Shown piece by piece: positions 1 to 7,132 of a DNA stretch of 64,000 nt. A program made the translations under genes and the position numbers. This DNA is from Paenibacillus cymbidii. Lineage in GTDB: Bacteria > Bacillota > Bacilli > Paenibacillales > NBRC-103111. Below the pieces are notes generated by a model, which was not told the DNA's origin, made no database searches, and saw nothing but the letters and a program-made list of their open reading frames with translations. The stretch lies in NCBI RefSeq assembly GCF_004764705.1, contig NZ_SHLX01000013.1, positions 1 through 64,000 of the forward strand. The letters are read 5' to 3'. How positions within the stretch are numbered: the first letter of the stretch is position 1; every line of letters starts with the position of its first letter.

Positions 1-50
1 ATGGTTTGGCGTTTGAACTCCTCATCAAAATGTTGGCGGATATTTCCCAT
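1..50 (-). CDS. IS3-family transposase OrfA, N-terminus (cut by window edge)
   Basis: Only the first 16 codons lie in the window, reading leftward from an ATG at 50. They encode MGNIRQHFDEEFKRQT, which has the look of the start of IS3/IS150-type OrfA proteins, where a short basic stretch leads into the helix-turn-helix. A GAGGTG ribosome binding site sits 4 bases upstream of the ATG, so the reading frame is probably functional at its start. Family assignment rests on 16 residues and is therefore tentative. Confidence 0.55.
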   Translation of the reverse strand, partial: MGNIRQHFDEEFKRQT

Positions 51-121
51 GACACACCTCGACCTTTCGTTTGTTTGTATTGTATCAGGTCGCTGTTACA
101 GTGTGTCTACTTTCTAGTCTA
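51..121 (-). mobile_element. Probable terminal region of the insertion sequence
   Basis: This leader between the transposase start and the first tandem repeat is AT-richer than what follows. Read leftward it begins TAGACTAGAAAGTAGACAC, a plausible IS terminus about 70 bases from the ATG. The other end is outside the window, so neither inverted repeat nor target duplication can be verified. Confidence 0.35.
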
Positions 122-129
122 AATTCAGA

Positions 130-489
130 AACGTCGCTGCAAGGCTGAAATCAGCCTTATTTCGTCTGCCGCTCGCCGAAACGTCGCTGCAAGGCTGAAA
201 TCAGCCTTATTTCGTCCGCCGCTCGCCGGAACGTCGCTGCAAGGCTGAAATCAGCCTTATTTCGTCCGCCGCTCGCCGGAACGTCGCTGTAAGGCTGAAA
301 TCAGCCTTATTTCGTCCGCCGCTCGCCGGAACGTCGCTGCAAGGCTGAAATCAGCCTTATTTCGTCCGCCGCTCGCCGGAACGTCGCTGCAAGGCTGAAA
401 TCAGCCTTATTTCGTCCGCCGCTCGCCGAAACGCTGCTGTAAGGCTGAAATCAGCCTTATTTCGTCCGCCGCTCGCCGGAAACGCTGCC
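130..489. repeat. Tandem array of seven 50-bp units, each with an 18-bp palindrome
   Basis: Seven near-identical 50-bp units start at 130, 180, 230, 280, 330, 380 and 430, followed by a 9-10 bp partial copy. Each carries the palindrome AAGGCTGAAATCAGCCTT followed by ATTTCG. Units differ by only a few point changes (for example C/T near base 37, and a diverged last copy). There are no variable spacers, so it is not a CRISPR array. Open frames across it (such as 357-551 on the minus strand) merely read through the repeat and are not genes. Confidence 0.95.
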
Positions 490-540
490 TTAACTTGACA
501 ACATCTCTCTCCCCCTCGTTTGGAAAAGGAGGCTATTGGC

Positions 541-734
541 AAATAGGCCATGTTTTATTGGCTATTGTGCCAAAAAGAACGGCCAGTAAAGAAATAACCA
601 GTGATTTCACTGGTTATTTCGCTGAAATGGACGATTTTGAGGCGGTATGGTTGAAATAGCCAGTGTTTTCGCTGGCTATTTCGGGCGAAAGGTTGGAAAT
701 AAGGCAAATAAGCCATTTTTTATGGACTATTTTG
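541..734. repeat. Four-hairpin palindromic cassette, copy 1
   Basis: Two outer hairpins of the AATAGGCCAT..ATGGCCTATT type (541-566 and 708-734) flank two inner hairpins of the AATAGCCAGTG..CACTGGCTATT type (592-619 and 653-682). The same order and spacing recurs five more times in this window, one of them as a half copy. It directly follows the 50-bp array, whose hairpins have the same GAAATC-type loop. Confidence 0.85.
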
Positions 735-886
735 TGAGGAAGCTAGTTTTGGGAACGCTGCAGTCGGAGTAAGGGGTAAGGGGGCTATTCCTTCGTCGGA
801 TGCCAAAAACAGGTTTCGTGATATCCGTTTCCCTGTTGCATGGCAGCCCATGCGCAGCGCGCGGGGGCGCACAGCGAGCGCCACGC

Positions 887-1666
887 TTAGCCGTGCGCCG
901 GTTTCGTGCCGATCACGACCGTGGCGTCGAGCTCGTCGCAGCTGGCGATCTGCACGTCCAACCCGGCGTGCGCAAAAATGTCCGCCGCCGCGGACGCTTG
1001 CCGCTCGCCGGCTTCCGCCAGCAGGCAGCCGCCCGGCGCCAGCCAGACCGGCGCTTCCGCCGCCGCCCGGCGCTGGACTTCGAGCCCGTCGTCGCCGCCG
1101 TCGAGCGCCGCGAGCGGCTCGTGCAGCCGCGCCTCCGGCGGCATCAGGCCGATCGCCGCAGTCGGCACATAGGGGAAATTGGCTACCAGCACGTCGATGC
1201 GGCCCCGCAGCGCTCGCGGCAGCGGAGCGAACAGGTCGCCTTCGTATACGCGGCCGTTGAAGGCCGCCACATTGCGCCTTGCGCAGCGCACCGCGGCCGG
1301 ATCGATGTCCGCGGCATGCAGCTCGACCGGCACGGGAGCCGTCGCGGCAAGTGCAGCTCCGACAGCGCCGGAGCCGCAGCACAGATCGAGCACGACCGCG
1401 CCCGGGCGGACGAGCTCCGCCGCCTGGCGAACCAAAAATTCCGTGCGGCGGCGCGGCACGAACACTCCCGGATCAACGACGATTCGTTGCCCGCAAAATG
1501 CCGCCCAACCTACGACATGCTCCAGCGGCACACCTTCGCAGCGCCGTTCGACCATGGCCGCGAGTGCGTCCGGCGTCTGCGCCTCCCCAATCAGCAGCCG
1601 CGCCTCCTCTTCGGCGAACACGCAGCCGGCCGCGCGCAATCGGGTAACGATATCCTTTTCGTTCAT
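887..1666 (-). CDS. Putative protein N5-glutamine methyltransferase (PrmC-related)
   Basis: A 259-residue SAM-dependent methyltransferase of the PrmC/HemK-related group. The SAM site VLDLCCGSGAVG lies near residues 93-104, followed by the acidic AADID loop. The catalytic NPPY tetrapeptide of PrmC is NFPY here (in VANFPYVP). True PrmC methylates the GGQ glutamine of release factors. This paralogue lacks the prfA/prmC context, so its substrate is uncertain. I place the start at the ATG at 1666; a GTG lies one codon upstream. The ribosome binding site is weak (GCGAGAA). Confidence 0.75.
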   Translation of the reverse strand: MNEKDIVTRLRAAGCVFAEEEARLLIGEAQTPDALAAMVERRCEGVPLEHVVGWAAFCGQRIVVDPGVFVPRRRTEFLVRQAAELVRPGAVVLDLCCGSGAVGAALAATAPVPVELHAADIDPAAVRCARRNVAAFNGRVYEGDLFAPLPRALRGRIDVLVANFPYVPTAAIGLMPPEARLHEPLAALDGGDDGLEVQRRAAAEAPVWLAPGGCLLAEAGERQASAAADIFAHAGLDVQIASCDELDATVVIGTKPAHG

Positions 1667-2299
1667 CACTGTTCTCGCTTCCTATTTCCGATTCCGTTGA
1701 TAGCTACCATTGTAGCCCCCGCCGTCGTTTCCTGCCTAGCGACGAAATCGTTATAACAATAGTTGCGGCACAGTGCGCGATGAGACGGCGCTGCCTCGAA
1801 CGGTAATCTCCGTTGACGGTGAAGCAGTATAAAGATTGCAGCCCTCTTGAGCAAAACAAAGAAAACGCAATCTGATTAGTGCGTGCACCTTCTTGGCGCA
1901 GCCGACCGCTGCAATGTTGTTGCGAGCATCCCGCGGCGCGTTTAGCGCATGTTTCATGCGCTGCAGCATCCGCTTGAGCTTCCCGCGGCGTGTTTAGCGC
2001 ATGTTTCATGCGCTGCGGCATCCGCTGGAGCTTCCCGCGGCGCGTTTAGCGCATGTTTCATGCGCTGCCTTCTTCTTTCCACCCCAAAACTTATTAACAT
2101 GAAAAAAAAGACCGGCACGAAGCGGCCTCCGACCAACGAAGGGACATCATCGTTTCACCTTCTATCGACGTGCTGGGTATCGCTCACTTCAAGGCCGCCA
2201 GCAAATTTCCAGCAGCAGCTCCGCCAGCGGCCAAGGTCGGCAGGATTCCCCGTTCCCGCCCCAGAATATAGAAATACAGTAACGCAGAGGAGGAACAAC
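1667..2299. repeat. Non-coding gap with a 52-bp palindromic tandem repeat at 1930-2069
   Basis: About 630 bases without a convincing gene. From 1930 to about 2069 there are 2.7 copies of a 52-bp unit, starting at 1930, 1982 and 2034. Each contains AGCGCATGTTTCATGCGCT, a palindrome with 8-bp arms and a TTT loop. The unit is unrelated in sequence to the 50-bp array but similar in design. Open frames reading through it are low-complexity and have no ribosome binding sites. Confidence 0.85.
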
Positions 2300-2746
2300 A
2301 TGCACCTTCGCATGCTCGGCCCGGACGACATAGAGAAATGCGTCGCCTTGTACATCGACGTGTTCAACCGGCCGCCGTGGAACAACGAATGGACACCCGA
2401 AACGGCGCGGCGCCTGGTTCATGACCTGTGGCATACGCCGGGCTTCCGGGGATATGCGGCGATCGACGAAACGCAGGACGACTCGCCAGTCGCTGCGGTA
2501 CTGGGCAAAGAAAAGCAATGGTGGAAAGGCACGGAGTTCTGGATCGAGGAGTTTTTCGTGCGGCCGGACAGTCAGGGGCAAGGAATCGGTTCGCGTTTGC
2601 TTGCTTTCGTTTGCGCCGACCTGCGCGACCGGGGGATCGATCAAGCCGTTCTGCTGACCGACAAGTCCGCTCCGGCGTTTGCGTTTTACACGGACCGAGG
2701 CTTCCGGGAACACGCAACGCTCCGGCTGCTGCATACAACATTATAA
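2300..2746 (+). CDS. GNAT family N-acetyltransferase
   Basis: A 148-residue single-domain GNAT protein that should transfer an acetyl group from acetyl-CoA to an amine. The acetyl-CoA pyrophosphate loop Q-G-Q-G-I-G-S is near residues 95-101, preceded by the beta-4 strand EEFFVRP. The C-terminal FYTDRGF motif is typical of the fold. The open frame extends much further upstream, but the ATG at 2300 has GGAGGAAC just before it and is the natural start; the upstream part is repeat DNA. The substrate cannot be told from sequence. Confidence 0.88.
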   Translation: MHLRMLGPDDIEKCVALYIDVFNRPPWNNEWTPETARRLVHDLWHTPGFRGYAAIDETQDDSPVAAVLGKEKQWWKGTEFWIEEFFVRPDSQGQGIGSRLLAFVCADLRDRGIDQAVLLTDKSAPAFAFYTDRGFREHATLRLLHTTL

Positions 2747-2823
2747 CCGCACATCAGCGCCCGCTTTTCGGCCGGCCCAACAAGGAAAATCGCCGCCATG
2801 CGCCGAACTTATAAGAAGAACTA

Positions 2824-3150
2824 TAAGAAAAGCTTCTATCGAAGCACTTCGAAGAAGTTGGCCCGGCTTTAGCGGTAACTTTTCATGCCGAATCAGGAAG
2901 TTCCGCTCCGAAGCTTATCCTTTCTGATTCTGTAAGAAAAGCTTCTATCGAAGCACTTCGAAGAAGTTGGCCCGGCTTTAGCGGTAACTTTTCATGCCGA
3001 ATCAGGAAGTTCCGCTCCGAAGCTTATCCTTTCTGATTCTGTAAGAAAAGCTTCTATCGAAGCACTTCGAAGAAGTTGGCCCGGCTTTAGCGGTAACTTT
3101 TCATGCCGAATCAGGAAGTTCCGCTCCGAAGCTTATCCTTTCTGATTCTG
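2824..3150. repeat. Three exact tandem copies of a 109-bp structured repeat
   Basis: Copies lie at 2824-2932, 2933-3041 and 3042-3150, essentially identical. A fourth copy stands alone at 59998-60106. Each unit contains several inverted repeats, including GCTTCtatcGAAGC, CTTCGAAG, and GAATCAGGAA paired with TTTCTGATTC. The array ends 46 bases before the histidine kinase start at 3197, so it would be part of that gene's leader if transcription begins upstream. Confidence 0.95.
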
Positions 3151-3196
3151 TAAAAACCAAATCTGAATTTCACGAAGCAACGAAAGGAGCCGGCGC

Positions 3197-4591
3197 ATGC
3201 TGTTCGTCTGGATCGCCTTGTGGGCGGTCGGGTTGTTTCTGCTGGCGAACGACCCGCGTTCGGCGTCGATCCGCTGGCTGGCGCTGCTCGCCGCAAGCGG
3301 CGGGGCCGGAGCGCTCGCGGTTACGCTCGACGAGCGGTTCATCCCGTGGATCGCCGGCAAGCCCGCATACGCCGGCTGGGAACCGGCGCTGTACCGCCTG
3401 CAGGCGACTTCGTCGCTCGTCTCCTACTACGGCGTCCCCTACGCGTTCGCCATGTACGCCCTGGCGTTCCGCCCGATTGCCGCCATCCCGGCCGTTTGGC
3501 GCCGATGGCTGCCCGCGCTGCTGCTCGTCCCCGTCGCCTTGTTCCTGCTGGCGACGCCTCCCTATAACGAGACGTACCCGATCACGTACCGTGTCGTAGT
3601 CTGGTGGGCCGTTCCGCTCATGCTGGCGGGCGCGGCCAACATGCTCGTCCAGCGCCCGCGGCACCCGTCCCATTGGGCCGCCTACTCGGTCGCGTGCCTG
3701 GCCGTGCTCGTCCCGGCGATGATGGCGATGGTGCTGAGCTACGTGCTGCCGAGCCTCGGCTTCCTGCGAACGTGGGTGTACAACACATGGTTCGTCGGCG
3801 CGGGAGTTGCCCTGTTCGTCACCGGGTTGTTCACATATGGCTTCATGGGCATGCGGCTGCTGATCGAAAGCCGGCGGCTGGACACCGCGTTCCGGGCCGT
3901 CACGAGCGGAACGGCGCTGCTGAACCACGCAATGAAGAACGATGCCGCCAAAATGCGCCTGTTCGGCCAGCGCATCCGCGAAAACGCCGAAGCAAGCGGC
4001 GACAAGGCGCTGTTGGCGGATATCGACGTGGTGCTGACGGCGGCGGCGCACATGCAGGAGATGATCGCCCGAGTCCATCGCAAAACCGAAGAGCTGACGC
4101 TGCAGCCGGCCGCCACCGATATGGAACGGCTGATTCGCGGCGTGCTGGACGGTCTCGCTCCGCGGCTGCAAGGCATCACGCTGCGCGTGTCGCTGGCGGC
4201 GGGCTGGCGATGCACGCTCGATCCGGCGCAGACGGCGGAAGCGCTCGGCAACATCGTCGCCAATGCGGCCGAAGCGATGCGCGGGCAAGGCGAGCTGACG
4301 GTCGAATGGACCGCCGGCAAAAAGGAGCTGCTGCTCGAAATCGGCGACAACGGTCCGGGCATGGATGCGGCCCAGCTGCGAAGGGCGATGGATCCGTTCT
4401 ACACGACGAAGGCCGGCGGCGGCGCAAACTTCGGCCTTGGCCTGCCGTACGCGTTCCAGGTCATGCGCAAGCACGGCGGCTCGCTGCATTTGCGCAGCAA
4501 GCCGGGCTCCGGCACCCGCGTGACGCTGGTTTTTCCGAAGCGCAGCATACGCGCGGAGCTTGGCGCCGCCAAACCGATCACGGAGGGATAA
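3197..4591 (+). CDS. Membrane sensor histidine kinase
   Basis: A 464-residue kinase. The N-terminal half (residues 1-225) has about seven hydrophobic segments with short loops, so it probably senses a membrane or small-molecule signal. A phosphoacceptor segment LLNHAMKND is near residue 240. It is followed by a GHKL ATPase domain with N-box NIVANAAEAM (about 353), G1 DNGPGMD and G2 GLGLPYAF. The start has GAAAGGAG upstream. It is followed after 6 bases by a response regulator and ends before that gene's GGAGGG site, so the two form an operon. The ligand is unknown. Confidence 0.88.
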   Translation: MLFVWIALWAVGLFLLANDPRSASIRWLALLAASGGAGALAVTLDERFIPWIAGKPAYAGWEPALYRLQATSSLVSYYGVPYAFAMYALAFRPIAAIPAVWRRWLPALLLVPVALFLLATPPYNETYPITYRVVVWWAVPLMLAGAANMLVQRPRHPSHWAAYSVACLAVLVPAMMAMVLSYVLPSLGFLRTWVYNTWFVGAGVALFVTGLFTYGFMGMRLLIESRRLDTAFRAVTSGTALLNHAMKNDAAKMRLFGQRIRENAEASGDKALLADIDVVLTAAAHMQEMIARVHRKTEELTLQPAATDMERLIRGVLDGLAPRLQGITLRVSLAAGWRCTLDPAQTAEALGNIVANAAEAMRGQGELTVEWTAGKKELLLEIGDNGPGMDAAQLRRAMDPFYTTKAGGGANFGLGLPYAFQVMRKHGGSLHLRSKPGSGTRVTLVFPKRSIRAELGAAKPITEG

Positions 4592-4597
4592 CCCGTA

Positions 4598-5323
4598 GTG
4601 GATGTTTTCGATAAGGGGAAGCCGATTGTCGTATGGATAGTGGAAGACGACGCGGACTGGCTGCGCGGGCTGTCGGGCTACTTGGGCAAGCAGCCCGATC
4701 TGGCGCTGGCGTTCGCTTCCGGCGATCCGGCGGAGGTGCGCAGGAAGCTGCAGGAGCCGAACGCGGCGGCCGACGTCGTGCTGATGGACATCATGCTGCA
4801 CGGCGCGCCGGAAGGCATCGCCCTGGCCGAAGAAACGATCGCCGCCATCGGCGCGAAGGTCGTCATGCTCACGTCGATGGAGGAGCGGGAGCTGATTTTC
4901 CGCTCGTTCCAGGCCGGGGCGCTCGACTACCGAATCAAAGCCGATTTCGAATCGCTGCCGGATGCCGTCCGGCAAGCCGCGGCGAAGGCGTCGCCGATCA
5001 GCCCCGCGGCGGCCGAACGCATGCGCGAGGAGTTCCGGCGGCTGAAGAAGCTGGAGCGCGAGTTCGAGGTCAGCCGCATGCGCGACAAAATAACGCCGTC
5101 CGAGCTGCACCTGCTGGACATGATCGACCAAGGCTACTCGCAGTCGCAAATCGCCGACAAGCGGTTCGTGTCGATCCGCACGATCAAGAACCAGATCAAC
5201 TATTTGCTGAAGAAGCTGCAATTGACCTCCTCCAAAGACGCCGCCCGCCAGGCGAAGGAATACGGCCTGCTGGAGCGGACCGACGTAAAGGAGGCGCGGG
5301 ACGACGACCCTGGTACCATGTAA
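4598..5323 (+). CDS. LuxR-type DNA-binding response regulator
   Basis: A 241-residue protein. The receiver domain (residues 8-125) has the acidic pocket VEDD and phosphoacceptor Asp in VVLMDIML near residue 63. The C-terminal helix-turn-helix (about 165-225) contains the LuxR-like GYSQSQIADKRFVSIRTIKNQI stretch. It starts with GTG at 4598, with GGAGGG 11 bases upstream. It is the cognate partner of the preceding kinase. A strong terminator begins inside its stop region, so the transcription unit is just these two genes. Targets are unknown. Confidence 0.9.
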   Translation: MDVFDKGKPIVVWIVEDDADWLRGLSGYLGKQPDLALAFASGDPAEVRRKLQEPNAAADVVLMDIMLHGAPEGIALAEETIAAIGAKVVMLTSMEERELIFRSFQAGALDYRIKADFESLPDAVRQAAAKASPISPAAAERMREEFRRLKKLEREFEVSRMRDKITPSELHLLDMIDQGYSQSQIADKRFVSIRTIKNQINYLLKKLQLTSSKDAARQAKEYGLLERTDVKEARDDDPGTM

Positions 5324-5342
5324 AGATGGTACTATTTTTTTT
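5311..5342 (+). terminator. Rho-independent terminator of the kinase/regulator operon
   Basis: The stem GTACCAT/ATGGTAC (5313-5319 and 5326-5332) with a 6-base loop is followed by TATTTTTTTT. The stop codon of the regulator lies in the loop, so the 5' arm is coding sequence. Confidence 0.85.
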
Positions 5343-5398
5343 GCGCCAATTTTCTACAATAAGGGCAAGAAGAACCCCCATAGTAGGAGGAAACCGCT

Positions 5399-7066
5399 AT
5401 GCTGCTGCCTTTATTGAAGAAGCAATGGACATCGCTGCTCGGCGTGCTGCTCGTGTTGACCGCATTCATTACGCTGTTCCGCTATTCGCTCGACCGCGAC
5501 TGGATTACCGATCCGATGAAGATCGGAGCCGGCCTCTTGCTTGGCATCGGGCTCGCCATCGCCGGCATCGCCGTCGCCAAAAGGCAAACCGGCGACCTTG
5601 CCGCCTCATCCGCCGCCGCGCCGTCCGCTTCGGGCCAGACGCTCCGCGCAGCCGGCGACATCGTCATCGGACTCGGCGCCTGCATCCTGTACGCCACGAT
5701 TTCGTTTGCCGGCATCTACTTCGACCTGTGGTCGCCCATGACCGTCCTGCTAGGCATGACCGCCGTGACGGTGCTGCTGTCCTACTACGCATTCCGCGAC
5801 AACTCGCGGCTCGTCATGAACGTCGCTCTCGTCGGCGGCCTGCTGTCGCCGCTGTTCATGCAGCCGGAAACGGACCAGGTGTTCACCTTGTTCCTCTACC
5901 TGCTTGTCGTCAACGTCGCCTTCTTCCTGCTCAGCATCGCCAAAGGCTGGGAGGAGCTGCGCAGCGCCGCTTTTATCGGCACCTGGCTGATCTATGCGGT
6001 GTACTTCGTCCACTTCTCGCCAGAGACGGAAGGCGTCTGGACGATGCCGGTTCGTTACGCAACGGCCGCGTTCGTCTTCTACCTGATCGGCTTCCTGCTC
6101 GCTTCCTGGCGCAACGGCCGCCGGTTCGACGGCTGGAACCTGTATCTCAGCGCAACCAACGTCGTGCTGTTCGGCTGCTGGTCTTCCTATTTGCTAAATG
6201 GCGATTTGCCGCTTGAGGCGCTGCTTTCGTTCATCGGCCTTGTCTGCATCCTGACGGGCTTCGTCGTATACCGGCTCGCTCCGGGAGCCGTCGCCTTCCT
6301 CTTCAGCCACGGGGCCGGCGGGGCGCTGCTGCTGCTCATTGCGGCGTCGCAGCTCGGCGACGGCCTGGAGACGAAGCCGCTCGTCAGCGCGCTGGTCTGG
6401 GGCGCAATCGCTGCCCTGCTGGCAGCCGCAGGCCGGAGCAAACGCTGGAAAATCGCCGAATTCGCGGCGATCGCCGTCTGGGCCGCCGTCGGCGTCTACT
6501 GGTACGTGGTCACGTGGGAAACGCCGCGCGGCGAATGGTTCGGCACGTACATCCCGTTCCTGAACTGGGGAGCGGTCTCGTGGATGCTGCTGGCCGCGCT
6601 CGGCTTCTACTTTTCGCTGCACCGGACGACGCACGACCGCAACGCTTCGAACGACAGGCTGTGGACCAACCTGTTCGCGCTGTTCGCTCACCTGATCGTG
6701 GGCGGTCTGCTGACCGTACAAATCCAGTCCGCCTTCGAGGAATACGGCGGCGACGGGTCGGGCACGCTGCTCTCGCTGACGCTGTCCTGCGTATGGGGGC
6801 TTTACGCGCTGACGCTGTTCCTCTGGGGATCGTATTACAAGCAAAAGCTGTTCGTCATTTTCGGTTCGGTCGTGCTCGTTATCGTCGCCTGCAAGGCGAT
6901 CCTGTTCGATCTTTACGGAGAACAAACAATCTACAAAGCGGCGATGCTGCTCGTGCTCGGTTTGCTGTCGTTTGCGATCAGCTGGGTGCGCGGCAAGTGG
7001 ACGCCGCCCGCTCCCATCGAACCGGCGCCCGAAGGAGAAGAAGCGCAAGACGGAATCGAGCCGTAA
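5399..7066 (+). CDS. DUF2339-type polytopic membrane protein
   Basis: A 555-residue, very hydrophobic protein with at least a dozen predicted membrane segments and few soluble stretches. The length, the YYAFRDNSRL-type segment and the multi-helix pattern match the predicted membrane proteins grouped as DUF2339, whose function is unknown. The ATG has GGAGGAAA upstream. It stands alone between a terminator at 5311-5342 and one at 7083-7128. The charged C-terminus (after residue 530) is rich in Pro and Glu and should be cytoplasmic or surface-exposed. Confidence 0.75.
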   Translation: MLLPLLKKQWTSLLGVLLVLTAFITLFRYSLDRDWITDPMKIGAGLLLGIGLAIAGIAVAKRQTGDLAASSAAAPSASGQTLRAAGDIVIGLGACILYATISFAGIYFDLWSPMTVLLGMTAVTVLLSYYAFRDNSRLVMNVALVGGLLSPLFMQPETDQVFTLFLYLLVVNVAFFLLSIAKGWEELRSAAFIGTWLIYAVYFVHFSPETEGVWTMPVRYATAAFVFYLIGFLLASWRNGRRFDGWNLYLSATNVVLFGCWSSYLLNGDLPLEALLSFIGLVCILTGFVVYRLAPGAVAFLFSHGAGGALLLLIAASQLGDGLETKPLVSALVWGAIAALLAAAGRSKRWKIAEFAAIAVWAAVGVYWYVVTWETPRGEWFGTYIPFLNWGAVSWMLLAALGFYFSLHRTTHDRNASNDRLWTNLFALFAHLIVGGLLTVQIQSAFEEYGGDGSGTLLSLTLSCVWGLYALTLFLWGSYYKQKLFVIFGSVVLVIVACKAILFDLYGEQTIYKAAMLLVLGLLSFAISWVRGKWTPPAPIEPAPEGEEAQDGIEP

Positions 7067-7082
7067 CGCCCCGCACGAACGC

Positions 7083-7128
7083 AAACAACCTTCCCGTCGC
7101 AGCGTCCCTGCGTTGGAAGGTTGTTTTT
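7083..7128. terminator. Bidirectional terminator between convergent genes
   Basis: The 12-bp stem AAACAACCTTCC/GGAAGGTTGTTT is flanked by A- and T-runs, so it can stop transcription from the DUF2339 gene and from the hybrid kinase on the other strand. Confidence 0.85.
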
Positions 7129-7132
7129 CCGT

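Noticed and set aside
130..489. CRISPR array
   Set aside because: The whole 50-bp unit is repeated without variable spacers, and no cas genes are in the window.
3170..5221. Long minus-strand open frame of 683 codons opposite the kinase/regulator pair
   Set aside because: It is rich in Arg, Gln and His with no recognisable domain, lacks a ribosome binding site, and lies antisense to two genes with clear motifs. Typical of high-GC shadow frames.
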